A DNA stretch of 13,383 nucleotides from NORP23 sp050302475. Its GTDB lineage: Bacteria; Pseudomonadota; Alphaproteobacteria; Rhodobacterales; Rhodobacteraceae. The position numbers and the translations under genes were made by a program. This document shows, piece after piece, positions 7,069-13,383 of the stretch. Below the pieces are notes generated by a model, which saw only the letters and a list, made by a program, of their open reading frames with translations, did not search any database and had not been told where the DNA came from. The first letter of the stretch is position 1, and each line of letters starts with the position of its first letter. The stretch spans positions 1 to 13,383 of the forward strand of contig JBNLBF010000033.1 in NCBI GenBank assembly GCA_050302475.1. Direction: 5' to 3'.

Positions 7069-8208
7069 TTACTCGGTGGTTTGCATTGCGGTCAGGTATG
7101 CCAGGCTATTATCAATCTTTGCATTGGTGATGGTGTCGACCGTCCACCCGCCCAATACCGCAACAATCAATATTCCGGCGGCGAGGCGACGCGCGATTTT
7201 CCAGCCGATTGATGAACCAACAATCATAAAGGAATAGACGCTGAAACTACCCAGCGCGAACATCGCCACCAGCGCCAGTCCGGCAGGAAGGCCGGCAGCC
7301 AGCAGCGCACCGGCAGCAACTACGTCAAATCCGATGGGAACCGGCAGAAACAGGCTGACGGCACCAACAAGAACCAGCGTTACCAATGTCACCTGCAATG
7401 CCGAGAAGTTCTCAAGTGGCACCAGATTGGCGACAATCGCCCCAAGAAATCCCGCAAGCAGCATGAGCGGAACGGTTCGGGAAACAATGAACCAGAGATC
7501 GCGCGCAAAATCCCAGGCGAACCCAAAGATCGCGACAGGCAGGCTCTCTGTGCGTAGGGAGTTGTTTTCAAATGCGCAGTTGTCAGTGTTTGTCTGTGCA
7601 GGCATCCCTTCTGGGGTGGACAGGCGAACAACCAAGGGAACCACAAAGAGAATAACCAGAAGGCTCAGCACGATTTTCGCTACTGCGACTTCCATGGGCA
7701 TGATGGCAAAAGCCATCGAAAGCACAACAACATTCAGCGTTGGCGAAGCAATCATCGCGGATAAAGTAAATTCAGCCCGTGCACCTGCCGAATAGATCCC
7801 TTTGGCTATCGGTGCGGCGCAGTTCACGCAGACCCCAAGCGGGGCGCCTACCGCCAGACCCAGCGCAGAGTTGCTATAGCTTCCCTGCAGGGATTTCTTT
7901 GGAAGGTAGCGGATGAAAGTCAGCATCGCAGCGCCAAACAGCAGACCGAATTTCATGCCGTTCTTGTTGGTATGAATCCAGTTATATGTGGTCAGGTAGA
8001 TACGTTCCCACAGGCTGGCATTCGGATCGATCTGGATTGTGGATTCAAAACTCAGCGGATCTTCGAGCTGCAACGCGCCGCCCATCATCGCTTTCTCGTT
8101 GAGGGACGGATACCGGGACGTGGTCCAGAATGTCAGCGCTAACAATGCAATTAGGAGCAGGGCGAACATAACCCGATATGACGGTAGACGACTCGCAACG
8201 GCTTGCAT
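7069..8208 (-). CDS. Predicted permease, DUF318/ArsP-like, with CxxC motif
   Basis: This is a 379-aa inner-membrane protein with about eight to ten hydrophobic segments. The first is at residues 13-30, followed by a periplasmic-looking stretch of about 55 residues and then the core. The core motif is GAPLGVCVNCAAPIAKGIYSAG (C127 and C130) followed by ASPTLNVVVL (154-163). This resembles the CSC-xxP...PxLN signature of the DUF318/UPF0718 family, which includes the ArsP organoarsenical exporter, but with CVNC in place of CSC. A second half (about 285-335, FLPVPIGFDVVAAGAL) looks like an internal repeat. A hydrophilic loop at about 196-222 splits the halves and has one more cysteine (C211). Substrate is unknown; thiol-reactive metalloid, metal or small molecules are possible by family. 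No clear ribosome binding site is seen beyond GGAGAAGT before ATG. The propeller gene follows at four bases. Confidence 0.8.
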   Translation of the reverse strand: MQAVASRLPSYRVMFALLLIALLALTFWTTSRYPSLNEKAMMGGALQLEDPLSFESTIQIDPNASLWERIYLTTYNWIHTNKNGMKFGLLFGAAMLTFIRYLPKKSLQGSYSNSALGLAVGAPLGVCVNCAAPIAKGIYSAGARAEFTLSAMIASPTLNVVVLSMAFAIMPMEVAVAKIVLSLLVILFVVPLVVRLSTPEGMPAQTNTDNCAFENNSLRTESLPVAIFGFAWDFARDLWFIVSRTVPLMLLAGFLGAIVANLVPLENFSALQVTLVTLVLVGAVSLFLPVPIGFDVVAAGALLAAGLPAGLALVAMFALGSFSVYSFMIVGSSIGWKIARRLAAGILIVAVLGGWTVDTITNAKIDNSLAYLTAMQTTE

Positions 8209-8281
8209 TTACTTCTCCACTCACTATCGAAATTTAAATCCACAGAACACTGCGGTCTGCAAAACTCTATATTTATTGGTA

Positions 8282-8431
8282 TTAAGAAATTGTGACCGGA
8301 TTTTGGCCGGTTTCTGTTCCTACGTAGATTTCTTCGGGATGGGCGGCGACGTTGCCTTGATGACAGGCCATGATTTCGCCGGTTTCGATCGGTCTGCGAT
8401 GAAAGATTTCACTTTCCGCGGACAAAACCAT
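8282..8431 (-). CDS. Possible small protein, 49 aa, upstream of the permease
   Basis: A short reading frame runs from ATG at 8431 to TAA at 8282 and would encode a 49-aa peptide beginning MVLSAESEIFHRRPIETGE and ending GQNPVTIS, with ACHQGNVAAHPEEIYVG in the middle. Its codons (GCC, GGC, GTC, ATC, GAA, ACC) are GC-rich and typical of the window, while the DNA on both sides is very AT-rich, so a coding island is a natural reading. It has one Cys and no membrane segment. The ribosome binding site is weak. It lies 73 bases before the permease and on the same strand, so it could be the first gene of that operon, or a remnant of a lost gene. I do not recognise a family. Confidence 0.42.
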   Translation of the reverse strand: MVLSAESEIFHRRPIETGEIMACHQGNVAAHPEEIYVGTETGQNPVTIS

Positions 8432-8550
8432 TAAATTATCTTACTGAAATATATATAATTTATTTATTTATCATTATAAATTTTGCTTAATTATCAACCC
8501 TTTACTTTACCTTAACGTAACCCGCATACCGGTTTTGCGTTTTTGTCGCT
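8432..8550. promoter_or_regulatory. AT-rich divergent intergenic region with likely -10 for the minus operon
   Basis: This stretch is extremely AT-rich compared with its surroundings. On the minus strand it contains a perfect -10 TATAAT (8478 down to 8473), which would start a transcript near 8466, about 35 bases before the possible 49-aa gene. TTGATA lies upstream but only 13 bases away, so the -35 is uncertain. AATTTAT (8457-8463) and ATAAATT (8476-8482) form a small inverted repeat overlapping the -10. Such DNA is also a target of AT-preferring regulators (Ros/MucR or H-NS-like). No tRNA or further gene is visible here. Confidence 0.45.
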
Positions 8551-8551
8551 T

Positions 8552-8606
8552 TTCAAACCGCTTTGAAGATATCATATATCCGTTGAAACACGTGGCGAGG
8601 TTTCAA
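8552..8606 (+). promoter_or_regulatory. Two tandem inverted repeats in the leader of the 99-aa gene
   Basis: TTCAAA (8552-8557) with TTTGAA (8562-8567) forms a 16-base palindrome with a four-base centre. It is followed at once by TTGAAAC (8583-8589) with GTTTCAA (8600-8606), a perfect seven-base pair across 10 bases. The second ends five bases before the GAGGGG ribosome binding site. Both use the same TTGAAA/TTTCAA word, so they may be paired sites for one dimeric regulator; the second could also fold as a leader hairpin. ATATAT at 8574-8579 lies between them and may be part of the -10. Confidence 0.45.
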
Positions 8607-8620
8607 TTTAGAGGGGAATC

Positions 8621-8920
8621 ATGACGTATTATGTTGAGGCCAACGCATTCGATAAGATCAAAGTAATTGATGACATTTTGCAGCAAGCCGGAGAGATGTC
8701 GCTTGAGCGGCTAAAAACCCTCTATCGGTTTTCTCACCAGGTGTCAGACATTCATGACGTTGATGCGGTGAATACTTTTTTAAAATGGAAAGATCATCCT
8801 GTGCTGGATTCGATCCTCCTGTTGGTTTCCGAACTCGATGAAGACTCTCAGTACGAGATACTTCACCGGGCAGAGGATTTGATAAATGAGTGTAATTTAC
8901 AACTCAGACGTAACCGATGA
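8621..8920 (+). CDS. Hypothetical acidic helical protein, 99 aa
   Basis: I do not recognise this protein. It reads as an all-helical, acidic, soluble domain: FDKIKVIDDILQQAGEMSLERLKTLYRFSHQV, then VDAVNTFLKWKDHPVLDSILLLVSELDEDSQYEILHRAEDLINECNL, ending in the basic tail LRRNR. It has no signal peptide, one cysteine and no known motif. The start is supported by GAGGGG just upstream, and a strong terminator follows 34 bases after the stop, so it is a single-gene transcript. Base composition and codons (AAA, ATT, GAT, TTG) are more AT-rich than in neighbouring genes, which hints at a different origin or weak expression. It diverges from the minus-strand permease operon and shares its AT-rich intergenic region. 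Role unknown; a small regulatory or partner protein is possible. Confidence 0.82.
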   Translation: MTYYVEANAFDKIKVIDDILQQAGEMSLERLKTLYRFSHQVSDIHDVDAVNTFLKWKDHPVLDSILLLVSELDEDSQYEILHRAEDLINECNLQLRRNR

Positions 8921-8953
8921 CCCCGTTGTAACGACAATTGGTCAACTCGGTGT

Positions 8954-8989
8954 AACCCCGGAGAAGCCCCCCCTCTCTCCGGGGTTTTT
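8954..8989 (+). terminator. Rho-independent terminator after the 99-aa gene
   Basis: AACCCCGGAGA (8954-8964) pairs perfectly with TCTCCGGGGTT (8976-8986) around a C-rich loop and runs into TTTTT (8985-8989). It ends the plus-strand 99-aa gene. It lies only four bases from the stop of dnaE on the other strand; in the minus direction the stem is followed by TTACAC rather than a T run, so it may stop dnaE transcripts less efficiently. Confidence 0.9.
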
Positions 8990-8992
8990 GAT

Positions 8993-11900
8993 TCAAAATT
9001 CTTCCGCAGTTGCGACCCCATCAATATGCTTGATGGCGCCGAGAATTTGAGGATTGATCGTATATTGATCGGGCAGTGAGATTTCCACCTCACCGGCCAG
9101 ATCGGGATGCGACAGAACGATATTCACCGGACCTTTGTTTCCGCGCGCCGTTTCGCTTTCTTCCAGTCTGGTTGCGATGGAGGGCAGGCAATTCTGATCA
9201 CTCAGGAATATTCGCATTCCAACTTTCGCAGCTCCGGCGACAGCATCATCAATAGGCTGTACCGCGCGGGCAAGCAGTTTCACCTGGTCGCTTTCATTTG
9301 TGGCCTCAACCGACAGCACAACATTCTGACCCGCGGTCAGCAGATCGCGATTCTGTTCCAGCACGTCGGAAAAGACAGTGACCTCATATAACCCGGTCGG
9401 GTCTGACAGTTGCACGAAGGCAAACCGGTTTCCACGGGCGGATTTGCGCACCTGGATGGAGGAAACCGCCCCCGCCATTTTGGCAGCCACCGCGCCGCCC
9501 AGCGCTTTCTGTGTGACCTCCGTCAATGTCATGATCCGTTGCCGTTTCAGTGCCCCGGCATAATCATCCAGCGGGTGACCGGACAGGTAGAACCCGACCG
9601 CCTGATGTTCATTCGCAAGCCGTTCAGTTGGCAACCAGTCTTCCGGCATCGGTAGACGCGGGGCAGGGAGGTCCTCTCCGCTATCGCCAAACAGGCTCGT
9701 TTGGCTAGAGGATTTCTCGTCGTGGCAGGCACCGGAGAACCCGACCAGCGCGTCGATGCTTTCGAACACTTTGCGCCGGTTGGCATCCAGTTGATCAAAA
9801 GCTCCGGCGCGCGCCAGCATTTCCATCGGGCGTTTGCCGACACGACGCAGATCAACGCGGCGGGCGAAATCGAACAGATCAACGAAATCGCCATCCGCGC
9901 GGGCCGCCACGATCAGTTTCATCGCCTCCACGCCGACATTCTTCAGACCGCCAAGCGCATAGACAACCTTGCCGTCCTTCACCGTGAATGTCGCGTCCGA
10001 GCGATTGACACAAGGCGGCACCAGATCGATGCCGAGCCGGTCAATTTCACGTTTATACACCGACAGCTTTTCGGTCAGATGAATATCGCAGTTCATCGCC
10101 GCGGCCATGAATTCTGCCGGATGGTTCGCCTTTAGCCACGCGGTCTGATAGCTGACCACCGCATAGGCCGCCGCGTGAGATTTGTTGAAACCGTAATTGG
10201 CGAATTTTTCCAGCAGGTCGAAAACCTCGCCGGCTTTTTCTTTGGTCACGCCATTGGCGATCGCGCCCTCAACGAATTTGGGCCGCTCCTTCGCCATTTC
10301 TTCGGCGATCTTCTTACCCATGGCCCGGCGCAAGAGGTCCGCGCCGCCCAGCGTGTATCCCGCCATGACCTGCGCGATCTCCATCACCTGTTCCTGATAA
10401 ACGATGATGCCCTGCGTTTCTTCCAAGATATGGTCGATCGACGGATGTATCGATTCCAGCGCCTTCTGCCCGTTCTTCACCTCGCAATAGGTTGGAATGT
10501 TTTCCATCGGGCCGGGGCGGTAGAGCGCGACGAGCGCCACGATATCTTCGATACAGGTCGGTTTCATACGCCGGAGCGCGTCCATCATACCCGAGCTTTC
10601 CACCTGAAACACGCCCACCGTCTTGGCAGAGGCATAAAGTTCATAAGTCGGTTCGTCATCCAGCGGGATCGCCCCGATATCGACCTCCACCCCGCGCAGT
10701 TTCAACAGGTCCACGGCGTTCTGAATGACCGTCAGGGTCTTCAGTCCAAGGAAGTCAAACTTCACCAGCCCGGCCTGTTCGACCCATTTCATGTTGAACT
10801 GCGTTGCTGGCATATCGGACCGCGGGTCCTGATAAAGCGCGACCAACTCGTCAAGCGGCCGATCCCCGATCACAACCCCTGCGGCGTGGGTGGAAGCATT
10901 GCGCAGCAGTCCCTCAACCTGTTGCGCATAAGTGAGCAGGCGATCTACGACCTCCTCTTCCCGCGCCCATTCCTTCAGGCGGGGTTCGTCCTTCAACGCC
11001 TGTTCGATGGAGACGGGCTTCACCCCCTCGACCGGGATCAGCTTCGACAGCCGATCAACCTGTCCGTAGGGCATTTGTAACACACGTCCCACGTCGCGCA
11101 CGGCGGCTTTAGACAGCAGGGCACCAAAGGTGATGATTTGCGCCACCCGGTCACGGCCGTATTTTTCCTGCACATACTGGATCACCTCCTCACGGCGATC
11201 CATGCAGAAATCGATATCGAAGTCGGGCATCGATACACGTTCGGGGTTCAGGAACCGTTCGAACAGCAGGCTGTAGCGCAAGGGGTCAAGGTCGGTGATC
11301 GTCAGCGCATAGGCGACCAGCGATCCGGCACCCGAACCACGACCCGGTCCCACAGGAATATCCCGATCCTTCGCCCATTTGATAAAATCCGCAACGATCA
11401 GGAAGTAGCCGGGGAAGCCCATGCCTTCGATGATGCCAAGCTCAAATTCCAGCCGCTCTTCATATTCCTCGACGCTCGCCGCATGGGGAATGACGGCGAG
11501 CCGTTCCTTCAGTCCTTCGGCAGCCTGTCGGCGCAGCTCTTCGACTTCGTCATCGGCGAATTTTGGCAGGATCGGTGCACGCTTGTACGCCTTGAAGGCG
11601 CAGCGCCGCGCAATCTCGACCGTGTTCTCAATCGCCTCGGGCAAGTCGTCGAACAGCTTTTCCATCTCCTCTGGCGATTTGAAATAGTGTTCCGGCGTCA
11701 GGTGGCGGCGGGGTTCCTGCTGATCGACATAAGCGCCTTCGGCGATGCAGATCAGGGCGTCGTGGGCCTCGAACATCTCTTTCTTTGGAAAATAGACGTC
11801 ATTTGTCGCGACCAGCGGTAATCCCAAATCATAGGCAAGCTGCACAAACCCCGGTTCTGTTGCCGTTTCCTCGGGCGTCCGGCGCCCTCCATCCGTGGGG

Positions 11901-12433
11901 TGCCGCTGCACCTCGACATAAAGACGATCCGCAAACAGGTTGTGCAGATGTTCCATCACCAGCTTGGCCTTGGCGGTTTGCCCGTCCTGCAATAACTGCC
12001 CAACCGGACCCCCGGCACCACCGGTCAGGCAGATCAACCCGTCAGCATGATTGCCCAGCTGCTGCATGGTGATATGCGGCAAAGCATCCCCCGCCAGCAG
12101 ATAATTTGCTGACGAGAGTTTCATCAAATTCTCATACCCGCGTTCGTTTTGCGCCAGCAGCACGATGGGGCGGGGGTCGGGGTCGCGGTCACCGGGGCGG
12201 CTTGCGACCTCGTATTTCAGATCCAGCTGACATCCGATGATCGGCTGGATCCCAGCACCTGAGGCAACTTCGGAAAACTCCAGCGCCGCAAACAGGTTCC
12301 CGGTATCCGTCACCGCGACGGCGGGCATATGCCAGTCCCTGCACAGCTGCGGCAGGGATTTGATCTGGATCGCCCCTTCCAGCAGGGAATAGGCGGAATG
12401 TAGGCGCAGATGGATGAATCGGGGATCGCTCAT
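8993..12433 (-). CDS. dnaE: DNA polymerase III alpha subunit DnaE
   Basis: This is the catalytic subunit of the replicative DNA polymerase, 1146 aa, near the usual 1150-1180. Domains in order: N-terminal PHP (HLRLHSAYSLLEG, residues 8-20; H-x-R-x-H differs from the intact metal site H-x-H, so it is probably not a nuclease); palm with GPGRGSGAGS (362-371) and the catalytic PDFDIDF (D404 and D406 correspond to E. coli D401/D403) and the third Asp in KFDFLGLKTL (D560); fingers with FNKSHAAAYAVVSYQTAWLKANHP (749-772); helix-hairpin-helix region near 860-880; a beta-clamp-binding motif QTSLF (911-915); and an OB fold (about 985-1065). The start ATG lacks an obvious ribosome binding site. It follows the VOC gene by 38 bases on the same strand and may depend on its promoter or on a promoter inside that gene. 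Confidence 0.97.
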   Translation of the reverse strand: MSDPRFIHLRLHSAYSLLEGAIQIKSLPQLCRDWHMPAVAVTDTGNLFAALEFSEVASGAGIQPIIGCQLDLKYEVASRPGDRDPDPRPIVLLAQNERGYENLMKLSSANYLLAGDALPHITMQQLGNHADGLICLTGGAGGPVGQLLQDGQTAKAKLVMEHLHNLFADRLYVEVQRHPTDGGRRTPEETATEPGFVQLAYDLGLPLVATNDVYFPKKEMFEAHDALICIAEGAYVDQQEPRRHLTPEHYFKSPEEMEKLFDDLPEAIENTVEIARRCAFKAYKRAPILPKFADDEVEELRRQAAEGLKERLAVIPHAASVEEYEERLEFELGIIEGMGFPGYFLIVADFIKWAKDRDIPVGPGRGSGAGSLVAYALTITDLDPLRYSLLFERFLNPERVSMPDFDIDFCMDRREEVIQYVQEKYGRDRVAQIITFGALLSKAAVRDVGRVLQMPYGQVDRLSKLIPVEGVKPVSIEQALKDEPRLKEWAREEEVVDRLLTYAQQVEGLLRNASTHAAGVVIGDRPLDELVALYQDPRSDMPATQFNMKWVEQAGLVKFDFLGLKTLTVIQNAVDLLKLRGVEVDIGAIPLDDEPTYELYASAKTVGVFQVESSGMMDALRRMKPTCIEDIVALVALYRPGPMENIPTYCEVKNGQKALESIHPSIDHILEETQGIIVYQEQVMEIAQVMAGYTLGGADLLRRAMGKKIAEEMAKERPKFVEGAIANGVTKEKAGEVFDLLEKFANYGFNKSHAAAYAVVSYQTAWLKANHPAEFMAAAMNCDIHLTEKLSVYKREIDRLGIDLVPPCVNRSDATFTVKDGKVVYALGGLKNVGVEAMKLIVAARADGDFVDLFDFARRVDLRRVGKRPMEMLARAGAFDQLDANRRKVFESIDALVGFSGACHDEKSSSQTSLFGDSGEDLPAPRLPMPEDWLPTERLANEHQAVGFYLSGHPLDDYAGALKRQRIMTLTEVTQKALGGAVAAKMAGAVSSIQVRKSARGNRFAFVQLSDPTGLYEVTVFSDVLEQNRDLLTAGQNVVLSVEATNESDQVKLLARAVQPIDDAVAGAAKVGMRIFLSDQNCLPSIATRLEESETARGNKGPVNIVLSHPDLAGEVEISLPDQYTINPQILGAIKHIDGVATAEEF

Positions 12434-12471
12434 GCAGCGACGCTAGCGCAGCCGCCCGGAGCGGAAAAGCC

Positions 12472-12834
12472 CTAAGCGACCGGTTCCAGAAATTCGATGC
12501 GATTGCCGAACGGGTCATCCGCATAGAAACGTTTATATCCGGGCAGGGCGCTGTCCCGTGTCAGCAGTACTCCGGCAGCATCGAGCCGCTCGAATAATGC
12601 CTCAAGCCCCTTCACCTGAAAGGCCGGATGCGCCTTTTTCGCCGGTATAAACGGATCTTCGACGCCAAGATGCACACGCAATGCCCCAACCTCGAACCAC
12701 AGTCCGCCGCGTTTCGCGAGGTCAGGCGGTTTCGGCGCCTCCATCAGTTCCAGCAACTCGCCATAGAATGCCCAGGCGCGATCCTCTTCGCCTTTGGGCA
12801 TGGCCAGTTGAACATGGTGGAGAGCGGTTAGCAT
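12472..12834 (-). CDS. VOC/glyoxalase-superfamily protein, 120 aa
   Basis: This is a single-module pair of beta-alpha-beta-beta-beta repeats of the vicinal oxygen chelate fold. Likely metal ligands are H7 (LHHVQLAMP), H55 (LRVHLGV) or the nearby H69, and E114 (NRIEFLEP, the usual last strand). FYADDPFGNRIEFLE is a typical closing signature. The length of about 120 aa matches many glyoxalase-like dioxygenases, fosfomycin-resistance enzymes and binding proteins; sequence alone does not fix the substrate. The start at 12834 is forced by the first strand, since the next Met is inside the fold. No ribosome binding site precedes it, and the promoter elements end only a few bases upstream, so the message may be leaderless. 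dnaE follows by 38 bases. Confidence 0.86.
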   Translation of the reverse strand: MLTALHHVQLAMPKGEEDRAWAFYGELLELMEAPKPPDLAKRGGLWFEVGALRVHLGVEDPFIPAKKAHPAFQVKGLEALFERLDAAGVLLTRDSALPGYKRFYADDPFGNRIEFLEPVA

Positions 12835-12842
12835 GCGCCATA

Positions 12843-12868
12843 AGTATACATACGTATACTGGTGTCAA
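12843..12868. promoter_or_regulatory. 18-bp palindromic operator in a sigma70-type promoter
   Basis: AGTATAC-ATAC-GTATACT (12843-12860) has perfect seven-base arms around a four-base centre. On the minus strand a perfect -35 TTGACA (12868 down to 12863) lies three bases outside it. The -10 is either ACTTAT (17-base spacing) or TATACT (14-base spacing), both inside or touching the palindrome. A protein bound here would block the promoter of the VOC gene, whose ATG lies nine bases further. GntR- and MarR/TetR-type regulators use palindromes of this kind. It also lies 79 bases before uraH on the plus strand and could control that side too. Confidence 0.68.
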
Positions 12869-12938
12869 TCCACTTCCCCTTGCCAAGTCGGTCCGTTTTG
12901 GTTGACCTTTTGGTTTAAGGAATCAAAACGGGGGTCGA

Positions 12939-13289
12939 ATGGGAAAGCTGACAACGCATGTTCTTGACACCGCGCGGGGCGTTCCGGCGGAGGGTATCCG
13001 TATCGCCTTGTACGAGGTTCGGGGCAACGCCCACTACAAAGTGGCAGAGGCTGTGACGAATAGTGATGGCCGCACCGACACCCCAATCCTTCCTGACGGC
13101 AAATTCAAGCAAGGCGAGTACGAGCTGATTTTCCACACCGGCGCCTATCTCGACAATCATAACGAGCGCCCCGACGCGCCGAAGTTCCTGAACGATATCC
13201 CGATCCGCTTCACGATGGCCGAGGATTCCCATTTCCATGTGCCCCTGCTTCTATCGCCTTACGGCTATTCGACCTACAGGGGCAGCTGA
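12939..13289 (+). CDS. uraH: 5-hydroxyisourate hydrolase (transthyretin-related)
   Basis: This enzyme hydrolyses 5-hydroxyisourate, the product of urate oxidation, to OHCU on the way to allantoin. It is 116 aa, standard for bacterial HIUase. Motifs are intact: LTTHVLDTARGVPA at the N-terminus (H7), the SDGRTD segment (R45), FTMAEDSHFHVPLLLSPYGYSTYRGS at the C-terminus with H98 and the family tail YRGS (113-116). There is no signal peptide, so it acts in the cytoplasm. GGGGGT just before the ATG is the ribosome binding site. Its TGA overlaps the next ATG as TGATG, so uraH and xdhA are translationally coupled in a purine-degradation operon. No confident -35/-10 was found in the 104 bases upstream. 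Confidence 0.95.
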   Translation: MGKLTTHVLDTARGVPAEGIRIALYEVRGNAHYKVAEAVTNSDGRTDTPILPDGKFKQGEYELIFHTGAYLDNHNERPDAPKFLNDIPIRFTMAEDSHFHVPLLLSPYGYSTYRGS

Positions 13290-13383
13290 TGATCCGGTTT
13301 TTGCTGAATGGTGAAGAGGTGGCGCTGGATAATCCTGATCCGACGATGACCCTGCTGGACTACCTGCGCGAAACCCGCGGCCT
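13289..13383 (+). CDS. xdhA: Xanthine dehydrogenase small subunit XdhA, 5' end only
   Basis: The visible 31 codons read MIRFLLNGEEVALDNPDPTMTLLDYLRETRGL, the start of the ferredoxin-like [2Fe-2S] domain of the xanthine dehydrogenase/aldehyde oxidase iron-sulfur-FAD subunit. The pattern xFxLNGxxV...TLLDYLRExxGL is characteristic; the cluster cysteines lie beyond the window. The ATG overlaps the uraH stop (TGATG). Carbon monoxide dehydrogenase or other small subunits share this motif, but the neighbour uraH makes XdhA by far the best fit. The gene runs off the right edge. Confidence 0.85.
   Translation, partial: MIRFLLNGEEVALDNPDPTMTLLDYLRETRG

Noticed and set aside
8039..8434. A 131-codon plus-strand frame over the start of the permease gene
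   Set aside because: It overlaps the permease coding region on the other strand, has no ribosome binding site, and the intergenic part is better read as the minus-strand 49-aa frame.
10175..11080. A 301-codon open frame on the plus strand inside dnaE
   Set aside because: It is antisense to strongly conserved DnaE sequence, has no family resemblance, and is the expected by-product of GC-rich codon bias in the opposite strand.
11138..11821. A 227-codon open frame on the plus strand inside dnaE
   Set aside because: Same reason: antisense to the palm and linker region of DnaE, with no recognisable motif.

Overview
The window looks like chromosome of an alphaproteobacterium, most probably of the Rhodobacterales (Roseobacter/Rhodobacter) type. 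The reasons are the 3' end of a 5S rRNA with an alphaproteobacterial tail, an initiator tRNA whose anticodon stem opens TCAGG, a fructose ABC importer (FrcBCA) with a divergent ROK regulator of the kind described in Sinorhizobium, GC-rich codon use, and a uraH-xdhA purine-degradation start. No insertion sequence, CRISPR array, integrase or phage gene is visible.

Layout. (1) 1-713: end of an rRNA operon (5S tail and a strong terminator), a 73-aa Gly/Thr/Glu-rich small gene with a good ribosome binding site, and a complete initiator tRNA-fMet. (2) 714-5047: fructose-type sugar uptake. frcB, frcC and frcA lie on the minus strand (binding protein, permease, ATPase), with a hairpin after frcB and a TAATG overlap between frcC and frcA. 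The ROK repressor gene frcR diverges on the plus strand, and an AT-rich imperfect inverted repeat in the shared intergenic region is a likely operator. (3) 5106-8431 (minus): a probable operon of a possible 49-aa peptide, a DUF318/ArsP-like permease with a CxxC motif, and a secreted calcium-binding beta-propeller (FG-GAP/VCBS repeats plus ASPIC/UnbV, CRTAC1 type). All six cysteines of the propeller protein sit in one insert. This is the least explained part of the window and the best candidate for something undescribed. (4) 8432-8989: an AT-rich regulatory region and a 99-aa orphan acidic gene closed by a strong terminator. (5) 8993-12834 (minus): a VOC/glyoxalase-superfamily gene followed by dnaE, the replicative polymerase alpha subunit. 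(6) 12939-13383 (plus): uraH (5-hydroxyisourate hydrolase) and the first codons of xdhA (xanthine dehydrogenase small subunit), joined by a TGATG overlap. An 18-bp palindrome between the VOC gene and uraH probably controls the VOC gene and possibly both directions.

How they work together. FrcB captures the sugar in the periplasm, FrcC moves it through the membrane and FrcA hydrolyses ATP; FrcR probably senses the sugar or its phosphate. No fructokinase is present in the cassette. UraH and XdhA belong to the oxidation of hypoxanthine/xanthine through urate to allantoin. The permease and propeller proteins are almost abutting and probably cooperate across the inner membrane and periplasm, but the substrate cannot be read from the sequence.
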